Source: Stichopus chloronotus
Taxonomy: Eukaryota; Echinodermata; Holothuroidea; Aspidochirotida; Stichopodidae
DNA length: 64,000 nt
Direction: 5' to 3'
NCBI GenBank assembly: GCA_021234535.1
Contig: CM037836.1
Span: 25,534,769-25,598,768, forward strand
Shown: positions 24,201-33,886 of the stretch, one piece after another
Layout: every line of letters begins with the position of its first letter
Numbering within the stretch: the first letter of the stretch is position 1
Notes under the pieces: generated by a model
The model's database searches: none
The model's input: the letters and a program-made list of their open reading frames with translations, nothing else
What the model was told of the DNA's origin: nothing
Translations under genes and position numbers: made by a program

Positions 24201-27200
24201 TCTTTGATTTACATCCTTGATCTACTGCAGGGGTGGCCAACCAGCTGCGGCCAGCCGAGAGGCATTATGCGGCTCCCGAAGTAAATCCCTTTTGAACAGA
24301 AAAAAACAAGGAGAACAAGATAATGAACGAAGATCAAACAGTAGTAAAGAAATTTTTAATCCAATAAAGCTTTTTGTAACTAGTGTATTATTGTTAAGTC
24401 TTTAAACTGGCCCAAACGTTGACATTCTTAAGATTAGTGATATTAATAGCATTAAGAACAAAGTAACAATAATATTATAATTTGAGGAGTACAAGAACTT
24501 GAAGTCACAAGATATTGCACAATCTGCCATTTGAAATAGAGTGGATAAACTTCAACATGTAATATCTTAGCTCTGGAATGTCCAGTGAAGATTAAAGTTC
24601 AACCATTTGAATTCATTGTGTTAAGCTTTGTGACGTGCATTTTTGAAATTTTGGACTTCAGGTGCATTTTGACAACTGCATGTCCCATATGTGCATCTGA
24701 AGAGAGAGAGAGAGTGAGAGAGAGAAAACTGCTCCACAGATCATATCAAAAACACCTGAACGTTTAACATAAAACTGGCAAGAAGAAGATGAAAACTCCT
24801 GATTTCTATTTTTGAGTTTGCTGTTTGTCTTTGGTCCTCCTTGCAAGCTCCAAGTTCATTCGACTGAAAAGTTTGCTTTAAAGTTTCTCAACTTTTTTTC
24901 TTTTTAAGTTTTCGGATTCCCACGTATCATTGTCTGTTTTTGCCTTTTTGGCATACTTTTTACTCAGTGCAAACGACTCTTTTATGCAAAAACACCTACT
25001 GATTCTCCTGTAGGCCTACCTTATAATCTGGCCGCTTTCAATACTCTCCGCTCCTCATTAGTCTCTGTATTTTCCCTGGCAATTGTTACCTGTCTTCAAA
25101 ATCAGCTGTTGATATTATCTGATAACATTAACTTTGGCAACTGTGACCCTTAAAGAGATTGCGTGTGTGCGGCAAAAAGAAAAAGACTAAGGACGAGTTT
25201 TTCCTTGTTTTTAAATGTACACACAAGGTTGTTCATGGATGGAATACGTCATTCAATGAACAAAAATGACAGTAACCACTTTGAAAAGAAACAGAAATGG
25301 CAACAAAAAAAAAACGAAAGCAGAAATCACTTTGAAGCGTCCACACGTAATGAATTTTACAACATTACAGATATCACTATAGTGTTTCAAAAACATACTA
25401 CTCAAGTCATCGCTCCATTGTGAATTGTAGGACATACTGAAACGAGCCGCCATATTTGCAAGTAAACTGCAAACCGATCACATCATTTCAGAGTCAGTCA
25501 TTAGTTCTTTGTATACTAACTGAATATTCATTACTAGTGAACTTCCCATTGGCTTGTCAAAAAGCACACGGTTAAGCTACTTAAAACCTTACAACCGCTA
25601 CACCTTTAGGCTTTGTGTCGTTATGTACACAAATTTGAAATCGTGTGGGAAAATTTATTACCTGAAACCTTTTTATTTTCCTAAATTGTCTGAATTAAAG
25701 TACATACTAAACTTTTTCCACATCATTTTTTTATGTTTTGAATGTTTGCCTAAGCATGCCAATCACTTTAAGCATTACACTAGTGAACCCTGCAGCAATG
25801 ATGTACACATACTAAAATTTCATGAAGATATTCCCTACATAGAATTAGAAGGTACTGAGATGAATAATTCATGAACCTATATTAATACGGCTTTGGGGAC
25901 TCCAGTCAGGAGGTTTTGTTTCTCTGATAATATCTTATTTTACTAAACCGTGTATGGGCTAGTATGTCATGCTTAGCTATAATGCATAATATGGACCCCA
26001 AACCAATTTCCAATTACCCTATGGCTACTGTATATGACCATTTAAAATCTATTACCACTTGTTTAACAGATTAATGCCCCAAATGTCAGGATGAAAAAAA
26101 AAATATGCATCAACCCACTATCTAGAATCCTCCACTTAAAGGTCATTTGACATGAAAAATAACATTTTGGAATATTGGCTGCATTACCCGTAAAAATGTT
26201 AAAGGTAGTCATCAATTCCATCATTATCCATTGAATATTGACAATTTTACAGCCAAAATCCTATTTTATACTTGCATCATGAATAAACATTAGTAAAGTA
26301 TGCTAATATATGACGTCAAAACTGATTTCATTAAGCAACGTTTGAATAAACTTATAGCTCTTTTCTACATGTATTCCTACGAACATTAAATTTCAGTTGC
26401 TACGTATTGGGAAGGAATGTTGACGCGTTGCAGTGATGGTGAGGGGGCCCGGGGGTTGATATATCTTTGCACCATCCTTGAGATCAGATGTTCCAGATAA
26501 TATATCATTCGGGTATATCGAAAAGTCTTTCTTGGTGGCTAAAAATCATATTTGAATAGCATGTTTTGTTTGGAATTTTTGGATGTTGAAATACAAGTCT
26601 ATTCTATGGTGGTGCTTTTCATTGTACAAAGTATGTAATGTCATAACATACGGGCTAATTGAACAACACAAAACTCGTGTGTCTAAAAAGAAAATATATA
26701 TATTTCGATACTGTGAGAGTTGTGACCATGAATTTCAGAACATATTAAAATGCATCCAAAAATAAATCGAAGGTAGTTTTTCACTGGTGTGTAGTTTAAA
26801 GGCTAAATACACACGTCAACTATGAAGTAAAAAAAAAAAAAGAAGAAAAAAAAAACTTTTTGCAGTGATTTGCCGTTGATGCATAACTTTTAATAAACCC
26901 GACCCAGCTGAAAAACATTCCTGAACATGCAGTCTTCATTCAAACAGCACTGTAATATCTTGAATAAAGGTATAGATATGGAGTTTGTGTGCTATGCTTC
27001 AGGAAAGATGTGCTGTTTCATTTTCAAATACCTTAAATTGTCATCGGAATAAATCCATCCATGTTAGCTAAAAGCAAGCTTTGAACACTGAAAGGGTAAA
27101 GCTAATGGATGTTACACGTCATGACTCTTCACTTCCAACAGTTCCTTTAAACCGAAGCTTGCAGTTGACATCCATTTTGGTCGTGTGCAAAATGTTTTTT

Positions 27201-30200
27201 TTTTTTTATATACCTTGAAGAAATACTATACTTGTAAAACAGTAAGATCTGTTCCCCTACTTTATTCAAAGTGTTGTGGAAAGAGTTAAGCGTCTGTATG
27301 ACTGCAGATTTCTAAATAGAATGGTCCATACTTTTTAACAGTCAAGGAAGTTCATCACAGTTTTGTGATGTCATGTTTTAGACAGGGCAATTTTAAACGC
27401 AAATATTTTCCTTTAGGTCTATCGTATAGATCAATATCTATTACTCACCCTGAGTGGAACAAAACTCAACGGAACCGGTCTCATCAAGGCAATCTAAGGT
27501 TTAAAAAGACAGATATAAATAATTCACATTGAATACCAAGATGCCCCCTCCCCCCCCCCCCATGGCACATATCGACAATTTACGATTGGCTTAATCATGA
27601 ATGTTGTACTACAGATTGTGTACTTACCTGGGGTGCTCACTTGAAATTTTGAAGGACTCAATGAACTTTTTCCAGTTGCAGCATTGTATAATCTTATCTG
27701 TGTGGGAGAAAAATGCAAAGACATGCAATACGTTACCATGTAAAGCCAGTCAAAAGCAATGTCGGTCACACCACCACCAAAAAAAAATGCAGTCAAAATG
27801 TCACCATAAGTATACCCAGCTCTGCAACTACAAACACAAAAACAATAAAAGTGGGAAGTAGATCTCACCTTGACTTCATATCTATGGCCAAACTTTAAAT
27901 TATGGAAAGTATACCAAGGATGAGACTGAAAGAGGTAAAAAAAAAAAGATTAAAATGGGAATGTTAGTCGCAACTCCGTAGCGCGGTTAGAACAAGCTGC
28001 ATCTAATATCGGTAGACAGTGAGGCTTCCTGCGTTTACACATGTTACCAGTAGTCCAAGACAGCCACATTAGCCCAAAATGTACCGCAGTGTGCAGTGGA
28101 CGCTTCCCACGATAGTGTCCCTGAAGCGCCATGGGATTAGGAGCAGTTGAGTTCATGAGACTCAATGGCGCAAATCTATTCAGCCCACGGACTACGTCGT
28201 ATGACATTACCTATCCTCAAGGCCAATCACTTTCTGATGTGGTCTCTCACTTTTCTCACGTTTTGATCAAGGATTGACACAATTTCGTCAAGGCCCTCTG
28301 CAGATGAAACGTGAACACGGCGTAGGTTTGGAGAACGTTTGTCCCCAATGTATAAAGTAAGGTCTCATAAGCTGTTTTCGAACAATCTTCTGGGACAATT
28401 CCACCCCCTGACAATTCCCCTTAAGGACAATCCCCCCCCCCCCTGACAATGAAACTTATCAGAATTAATGTACTGGTCTTCAAATTTGATCAGATATGAA
28501 ACTAAAAAAAAAACTCACAATGACAGGCAGTATCATCAAATTACTCTCAAAGAACATGTATACTTCTAATCTTTAGGCATACATCACTTCCACTATGAAA
28601 GTAAAATTGATAACATGCTCGAGTATCTGTAATATTAATTTCACGGGGTTGACATTTGTATACTAACTTGTTTTAATTTGAAGCTGAACGGAATGTCTAT
28701 AAAGTGGGGAACTTCGTCAAAAGAGCTCTGCCGTCAGTACCGGTGTCGAAGCTGAAAACATTTTCTAGTGATAAAATGCAGTGTCAGGAACTACGATGTC
28801 CAGTGTCTGTTACTATGACGAAATTGAAGTCTTCAAAGACGGCAAAGAATATCTTCGAAGTCTTTCGCAATTCGTTTACTAATGTACTACAATGTTGACT
28901 CTATTTACCGTAAAAGAGTAACCGGTTCGTCTCGTGCAACTAAATTCGTCCGAGACCGAGTTCTGCAGTTGGATGACAACATAATAACCGTCGTGCCCTG
29001 AAGTAAATGAATAAATGCAAAGAAAATGAAAATGGGGAATCCTTATCTGAGAGAGACACTGGTGTTATTGCATATTCATTCATATGTAGTCAGAATCTTG
29101 AACTCCTATTGGCCCATTACGGTCAGGTGACCTTTCATTATCCTCGAGTGAATCAAGGTCAATTTTGGAGTAAAATCACTTGCTGATGAATAGAATATGT
29201 CAGTACATAGTCAGTGTTTTCTGTGATTTTACACAAAACATTGATGACAGTTTGTCAATTGCGCATGAATATTGTATATGTCGTTACTTGTGTTTATCTA
29301 GTTTCTCGAGGGTTAATGCTATTGCTGGATGCACCCTGTCATCTTTGCTTACATTAACACCCGATCGTGCATTATCCTCTTAGTACTGCACTGTCCGGCA
29401 ATGATTAACCTTTAAATGAGATACTTCAGTAGATTGTGGTAGTGTAGTACGTTGCAAAACGAAAACTACATTGCAATAACGACACATATACTAACAATGT
29501 AATATACAACTATGCAATACAGTGGCAGTTCTATTGAATGTAATACAATAACATAACTCATGCTTCATCTACGTCCGACAACCAAGTTAGACCATGATGG
29601 CAGTGAAACTACAAGGACGAACCATGTAGCCATTTCTGTGATATGGGCAAACCGACGTAGACTGTAGGTTCTCATTCAATAAAGCCATCACAAACATAAT
29701 AAAAAGAAAAAGAGCAAACACCATCTTCTGAGCACAAAGACATGAAGTTAGTAGTTTATTTGAAGAAGAACAACACAACACAAGGCACACACCACCCTTT
29801 ATACTCAAAATTTTACACTTCATTATATTAACATATCTGGTTCGACGTTTAACCTTCCATTGTTTCGTACCGTATCATTGTAAATATGGACAAGTTTTTA
29901 TGAAGCATTTCTTTTCCCCATTAAGCCATTCTGGTCACGTTGAAAGTAGGCAATTCATTTCCCTTCAGTTTGTTTGTTAGTTTGATTATCACTAGAAATT
30001 TAAAAGCAGTTATTTTTTCCCCATTTTACATGCTTTTTACTTGTGGTTATAACTTCTTTGTTGGCAGTGAGTCTACGGTGAGATTTGTTTACTTTTTATT
30101 CTTTTTCCCAAGAGTTAAAAAAAAGCAAATATCGCCATGGCGACCGCGGGAACGAGATCACCTCAACGATACGTCTTAATAGACACGGGAACTTTGCTTT

Positions 30201-33200
30201 ATGTCTTTGACTTATTGTTTAAGTTAAAATGATTGAAGAGAATTTGGGCCTTACGAGAGACATTAAGGAGAAAATGAACCTCAATAAAACAATTTGTAAT
30301 CTGTTCCGAAGAAAGACGAATTAATGCTGTATAAAAAAAAAGGTGTCAAAAAACGAGGGTTTAAAGGAACAGAAAACGACTACAGGATAAGAGTTTTCAT
30401 GGCAGTGTCAGTAATATTACATTGGATTACAGTATAATCACTTTAATCTGAGTACAATAAATGGCAATAATTAATGATTTATTCCACCGGTACCTATAGA
30501 GGTTTTTCACATGACCTCATTGCGTTTCAGACTGACATACTTGCCGATTCTGCACATGCGCAAAAGGTGTGTTATTGATATGGGGGCAGAACGCGAGATC
30601 TTTCCTACAATTGTTGTGCAATGAACGCTTGGCCGCCATACTAGAGCGGGCGAGCAACTCGTTGTGGTCTGTGAAAGGCCTCTATATAAGCTGCAGGCAG
30701 GCTTTTTCCGGATGGACGATGAGTGGAGGATTGTTAGGTAAGAGTGAAACTGATCTCTACTTGTATGGAGAGCGTTGTATTACGAGAGACCATTACTGCC
30801 GAAGAGGAATGGGGGAACCGAAAGCTGCAGAAATTACTTTTCAGAGTTGAAGCAGAGTTACATTTGAGCAAAACATTTTTCTTGTGGGAATAGGGAAATA
30901 TCAGGATGTAGTGACTGTTAGAGACCGCAATTTGAGAGTGCAGCCAGGTCGACTTGAAGTCAAATATTTGAAAGAGAAAAGAAATAAAATTCGGTGGGGG
31001 GGGGGGGTAATGCTTCCCATCCCCTGTTAATAAAGCATGTCATATTATCTGAAAAATAGTTTATTTCACTACATGCCACATGATCTGTCGCATACTTTGT
31101 CATTCCGTAGTTTGGCTATTAGACAACATTCAGCTAGCTATACAGGAAACTCAGTGCAACATTCACTTCTGTAAAATGTGTTACTCTCTGCAAAACATTG
31201 ATCATGCAAATGTATTTAACATTCTTACTTTTGTTTTTAATTGTCAATGATTGTTCTTTTGATGTCTGAGGGGTAAAGACATTATTACTAACCGACGTCA
31301 GGTACTGGCCAAGAAGTATTTAAAAGGAGAGTCCAACCGCTGTCTTCTGGTATTGTTAAGAAAGATTCTCTGAGCTCGTTTACTCTGGCATCTGTAATCA
31401 CGGATCGAGAATAGTTGAAATAAAAAAAAAAGAGAAATGTGGTATATATAAAACTCACGTTGACCTTCACCTTCATCTAAATAGATATAAGTCATCAATC
31501 CTTGTAAATGTCATGTCTTCTATACAAGTAACTATGGTAATACATGAAACTAAGATTTTTATTGAGAAGGAAAAGAGGCTGAACGAAAGAAAGAAGCTCG
31601 AGACAGCTTATGATACAAACGAAAAGAAAAGAGAAGAAACCCCGCGAGGCAGCTTTCAAAATTCAATGAACATTTGTACTTATTCGACTGTTGCAAATGC
31701 CTGGGCTATGGCCTAAAAAACATAAATGGTGACATCAGATGATTAACCATCGAGAAAGGAAAAAAACAAATTAAATTTATATCCACAAATGACAAGTTCA
31801 CAAAGCAGTCTTATATCCGTGAACACAAACTATCAGTTAAACACCTTCTTGTACTCAATGTTCATGAAGCCATTGTAGACAACCATGTGATCAGGCAAGA
31901 TTCTACATATTTCAGTGACCTTAACTAACAAAAATGAAAATGCTTAACACAAAACAAAACTGCGTAACAGAATATCCAAACTCGGCAACAGATCGTTGCT
32001 TTAACCTTGGGTAGCACGTTTCTGTCCTATGACGTACATTTTTTTCCCCAGTACATAAAAAAAGAAAGTCCTGTCACGGTAATTAGCTACGTGTTGATTT
32101 ACCAATATATTATCAATCACTGTAGACATCTTCATGTGAGGGATTCAAAAGGAAACTATTTGAATGGAATATAGTTTGATATCCTTGAATTGCGAAGAGT
32201 TCTGACATGTTATCCCAACTTAGAGCCATGTTTCACACTGTGATTGAATGCGTCATGGTAGCCTTATGAGCTTCAAAAGTGGAGAAGTCATGGAGTAGGG
32301 GTGGGAAGAGAAATGGTCCATGCACATTGAATATGTTGGTCTAAGTGTATTGGCACTAAAACGAGAACCCCCGGGGATGTTGTTCCTCATTACTAGTTGA
32401 CAATGGTCTCGGTGGAAGTATATTTTCTAATTACAGAAATAAGAACCTGTTGAATGGTACCCCGTATCTGTGAACATCCCAAAACTTGAAATGTACATAA
32501 ATAGTTCGTTCTTGGTTTCTGTGAACGTCGTTAACGTTTCTAAGGGATTTTAAAGAGACGAACGAAACACTTGAGTTCTAACATGATTCAAAATTTAACG
32601 ATGTCTGCATCCTACATGCGGTGTTCACCTTTCTCTTTGTTTTTATGCGAAAGAAGTCCTCAAGTACACAGGGCTATGCTTACACAAACACGTGATAGGT
32701 ATGTGACCGATACACCAGAGAGAACCAGACAAAAAGAACAATTCTTTCTTTCTCCTTCTTGATAATCTTCTTTTCATTTTGTCCTTTTTTTTGTTCTTTT
32801 AATTTCTTCTAATTATAATTTTTGATAAACATCATTTTTCTGACATGTGCATTGAGTTCCGTGTCTGCATAGTATTAACGTACCATATATTAACAGTCAC
32901 ATGTAAAACAATGCAAGCAATGACATATATTTTTTATCTTTTTTTCCACTTATTTTTTTTTCCCTTTTTCTCACTGGAGTTGAGCAAGGCGATACTTGCT
33001 CTGGATCATTGCTGTCGGAATACAACGTGATCTGTCAACCGTCGTCAGAAGATGAATTTGATGTCGACGTTTGCAGCTTATGCAGTGCAATGCACACCGT
33101 AGATTCTGATAGCGTTTGCCCTCATTTCAACCTACGCGATGAGCCGTTCCTGAGTGACTTCACTAAGATTGAGAAAGAGGAATCTGTTGTTCCGTGTGTG

Positions 33201-33886
33201 GCCATGCCTGATCACATGCACTGAAATATTCTGTTCAAAATCCACTGGTCCCATGGTCATGGAGGAGATGAAGGTAATTATGGCAAATGTAGTCGACCGA
33301 TGCGTGTGTAATATTTGTGTCATGAGAACGTCGAAAGATCTTTCCCACCAAAATGCAATTTCATTCATTCTCCTGAATCGTTGATGTTCCCCATATGGTT
33401 GGTGTAGAATGAGATATAAGAGATGAACCAGGACAAGGTAAGATGTTTACCTTTTTTTAGTTTAAAGGCCCCTTTTCTCTGGACACAAATCTACCGGTCA
33501 GTTTATATCATGGGCACCACTGACACGGTCAACCAATGCCGAGTTTTAGATCAGGACATATAATTCTCTTTGGCATGTCAGACGTTGGTCTCACTGGCAA
33601 CCTACAACACACAGATCACAGTGAATGGTGTGATTCTAATATAGAGGAATTCCATGAGCAAAAGACATTATGGGAGAACATTCGATGACAATGTAGGTAA
33701 CCATAGAAACGCAATCGACTTCAGGGAAATATTATAAAGGTTTACCAGCAAGAGAGTTAGAGAAACCGATAAGAATGGAGAAAAAAAATGATTGATCTTA
33801 CCATTAAAACCACAGATGAAACCAAAGGTGAGGTCAGCAGTAAGAGTAGACAATAGTAAGCAAGCAGAAAACAGCCACACGTCCAT
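21037..33886 (-). CDS. Type I membrane protein with two FnIII-like domains, IL-17-receptor-like ectodomain
   Basis: Eleven exons (33802-33886, 31293-31391, 28909-28997, 28668-28727, 27869-27925, 27628-27697, 27449-27493, 23091-23278, 22430-22510, 21767-21890, 21037-21239, read on the complement) join with matching phases into 366 residues. Seen: a hydrophobic signal peptide (1-22), a first beta domain (about 48-153), a linker with DC and FC cysteines at 155 and 165, a second FnIII-like domain (about 170-285) with VSWLPP..NG..RYITLSYRP, a Thr/Ser stalk, a transmembrane helix (331-351) and a 15-residue basic tail. Sequons lie at N53, N188, N282 and N299. The D1 end plus PDC...C linker recalls IL-17 receptors (inference from remembered family features). 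No SEFIR domain follows, so a decoy, co-receptor or unrelated FnIII adhesion protein is possible. Gene model strong; family name weak. Confidence 0.82.
21767..21890 (-). CDS. Receptor exon 10, end of domain 2 and stalk
   Basis: The acceptor is GTACACCAG and the donor is AACT|gtgagt. It encodes LKPYVQIDGTTFVKAGHDLE and then a Thr/Ser-rich stretch suited to an O-glycosylated stalk. Phases 0 to 1. Confidence 0.82.
22430..22510 (-). CDS. Receptor exon 9
   Basis: The acceptor is CGTCTGCAG and the donor is AAT|gtgagt. It encodes IEWDGRLDQRFVSVLPSLQE and DIIYALN, continuing the second domain. Phases 0 to 0. Confidence 0.8.
23091..23278 (-). CDS. Receptor exon 8, second FnIII-like domain
   Basis: The acceptor is CATTCCAG and the donor is GAG|gtacgg. 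It is the largest internal exon, with 62 codons: VTVSWLPPVQINGALRYITL and SYRPKSQIHYDG are clear FnIII strand B-C features. Phases 1 to 0. The preceding intron is 4.2 kb. Confidence 0.85.
23279..27448. other. Receptor intron 7 (about 4.2 kb)
   Basis: Intron of the minus-strand receptor gene. Besides the hAT-like end it contains a (GA)n run near 24702-24725 and A-rich tracts near 26829-26855. No other exon could be supported. Confidence 0.5.
24229..24283 (+). mobile_element. hAT-type terminal fragment in receptor intron 7
   Basis: CAGGGGTGGCCAACCAGCTG followed by a GCGGC-rich stretch and ATGCGGCTCCCGAAG closely resembles the 5' ends of hAT (Tip100/Zaphod-like) elements known from animal genomes. 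No matching right end was found within the intron, so this looks like a solitary terminal remnant. Confidence 0.5.
27449..27493 (-). CDS. Receptor exon 7, interdomain linker
   Basis: The acceptor is CCTTAG and the donor is CAGG|gtgagt. With flanking bases it encodes DCLDETGSVEFCSTQ, whose two cysteines 10 apart follow the end of domain 1, as in the PDC...C linker of IL-17RA. Phases 1 to 1. Confidence 0.72.
27628..27697 (-). CDS. Receptor exon 6
   Basis: The acceptor is CCACACAG and the donor is CCAG|gtaagt. It encodes IRLYNAATGKSSLSPSKFQV, the F-G hairpin of the first domain (compare R..N..G.S..S in FnIII). Phases 0 to 1. Confidence 0.82.
27869..27925 (-). CDS. Receptor exon 5 (19 codons)
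   Basis: The acceptor is CTCTTTCAG and the donor is AAG|gtgaga. It encodes SHPWYTFHNLKFGHRYEVK. The L..G..Y.V pattern is the classic FnIII strand E-F signature. Phases 0 to 0. Confidence 0.8.
27926..28667. other. Receptor intron 4 with a GC-richer block
   Basis: Positions of about 27960-28350 are less AT-rich than the surroundings and keep a minus-strand frame open (27950-28207). It has no splice context or recognised family; an old repeat copy is likely. A C run lies at about 28431-28442. Confidence 0.4.
28668..28727 (-). CDS. Receptor exon 4 (20 codons)
   Basis: The acceptor is GACGGCAG and the donor is CAA|gttagt. It encodes SSFDEVPHFIDIPFSFKLKQ. The exon is small, but both phases are 0 and it fits its neighbours exactly. 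The intron to exon 3 is 181 bases. Support is moderate because the acceptor lacks a strong pyrimidine tract. Confidence 0.6.
28909..28997 (-). CDS. Receptor exon 3
   Basis: The acceptor is TTTACTTCAG and the donor is ACG|gtaaat. It encodes HDGYYVVIQLQNSVSDEFSC and ten further residues, looking like strands C and C' of an FnIII-type fold with one cysteine. Found only through its splice sites and phase fit; phases 1 to 0. Confidence 0.7.
28998..31292. other. Receptor intron 2
   Basis: Intron sequence. It contains the candidate TATA promoter at 30552-30737 and a G run near 30996-31007. No further receptor exon is needed by the phases. Confidence 0.5.
30683..30737 (+). promoter_or_regulatory. 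Candidate TATA promoter and short first exon
   Basis: TATATAA at 30683-30689 is followed by ATG at 30712 and the strong donor GTTAG|gtaaga at 30738. An ATGCGCA motif lies upstream near 30555. The reading frame would give only MDDEWRIV before the donor. The ATG is close to the expected start site (about 30713), so the exon may be non-coding. It lies in an intron of the opposite-strand receptor gene. Confidence 0.3.
31293..31391 (-). CDS. Receptor exon 2
   Basis: The acceptor is GATTACAG and the donor is GTCG|gttagt. It encodes the start of the first beta domain, including GWTLLLNTSWPVPDV with a glycosylation sequon. Phases 1 to 1. Confidence 0.75.
32980..33224 (+). CDS. Possible terminal coding exon, unknown product
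   Basis: A long pyrimidine tract ends in CTGGAG, followed by an open frame to TGA at 33222. The translation (about 81 residues) is acidic and has six cysteines, with SEDEFDVDVCSLC and FLSDFTKIEKEES. It would need a phase-1 upstream exon; the phase-2 candidate at 30712-30737 does not fit. Composition looks more coding-like than the surroundings. Chance or a decayed retrocopy cannot be excluded. Confidence 0.25.
33802..33886 (-). CDS. Receptor exon 1: start codon and signal peptide
   Basis: ATG at 33886-33884 opens a typical secretory leader (MDVWLFSACLLLSTLTADL). The donor is AATG|gtaaga. The first 28 codons plus one base leave phase 1. The cytosine-rich context just before the ATG is weak as an initiation signal, but no other in-frame ATG precedes a splice site. 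Confidence 0.75.

Noticed and set aside
27950..28207. Minus-strand frame of 85 codons between receptor exons 4 and 5
   Set aside because: Receptor phases close without it, no splice sites bound it, and the composition suggests an old repeat.
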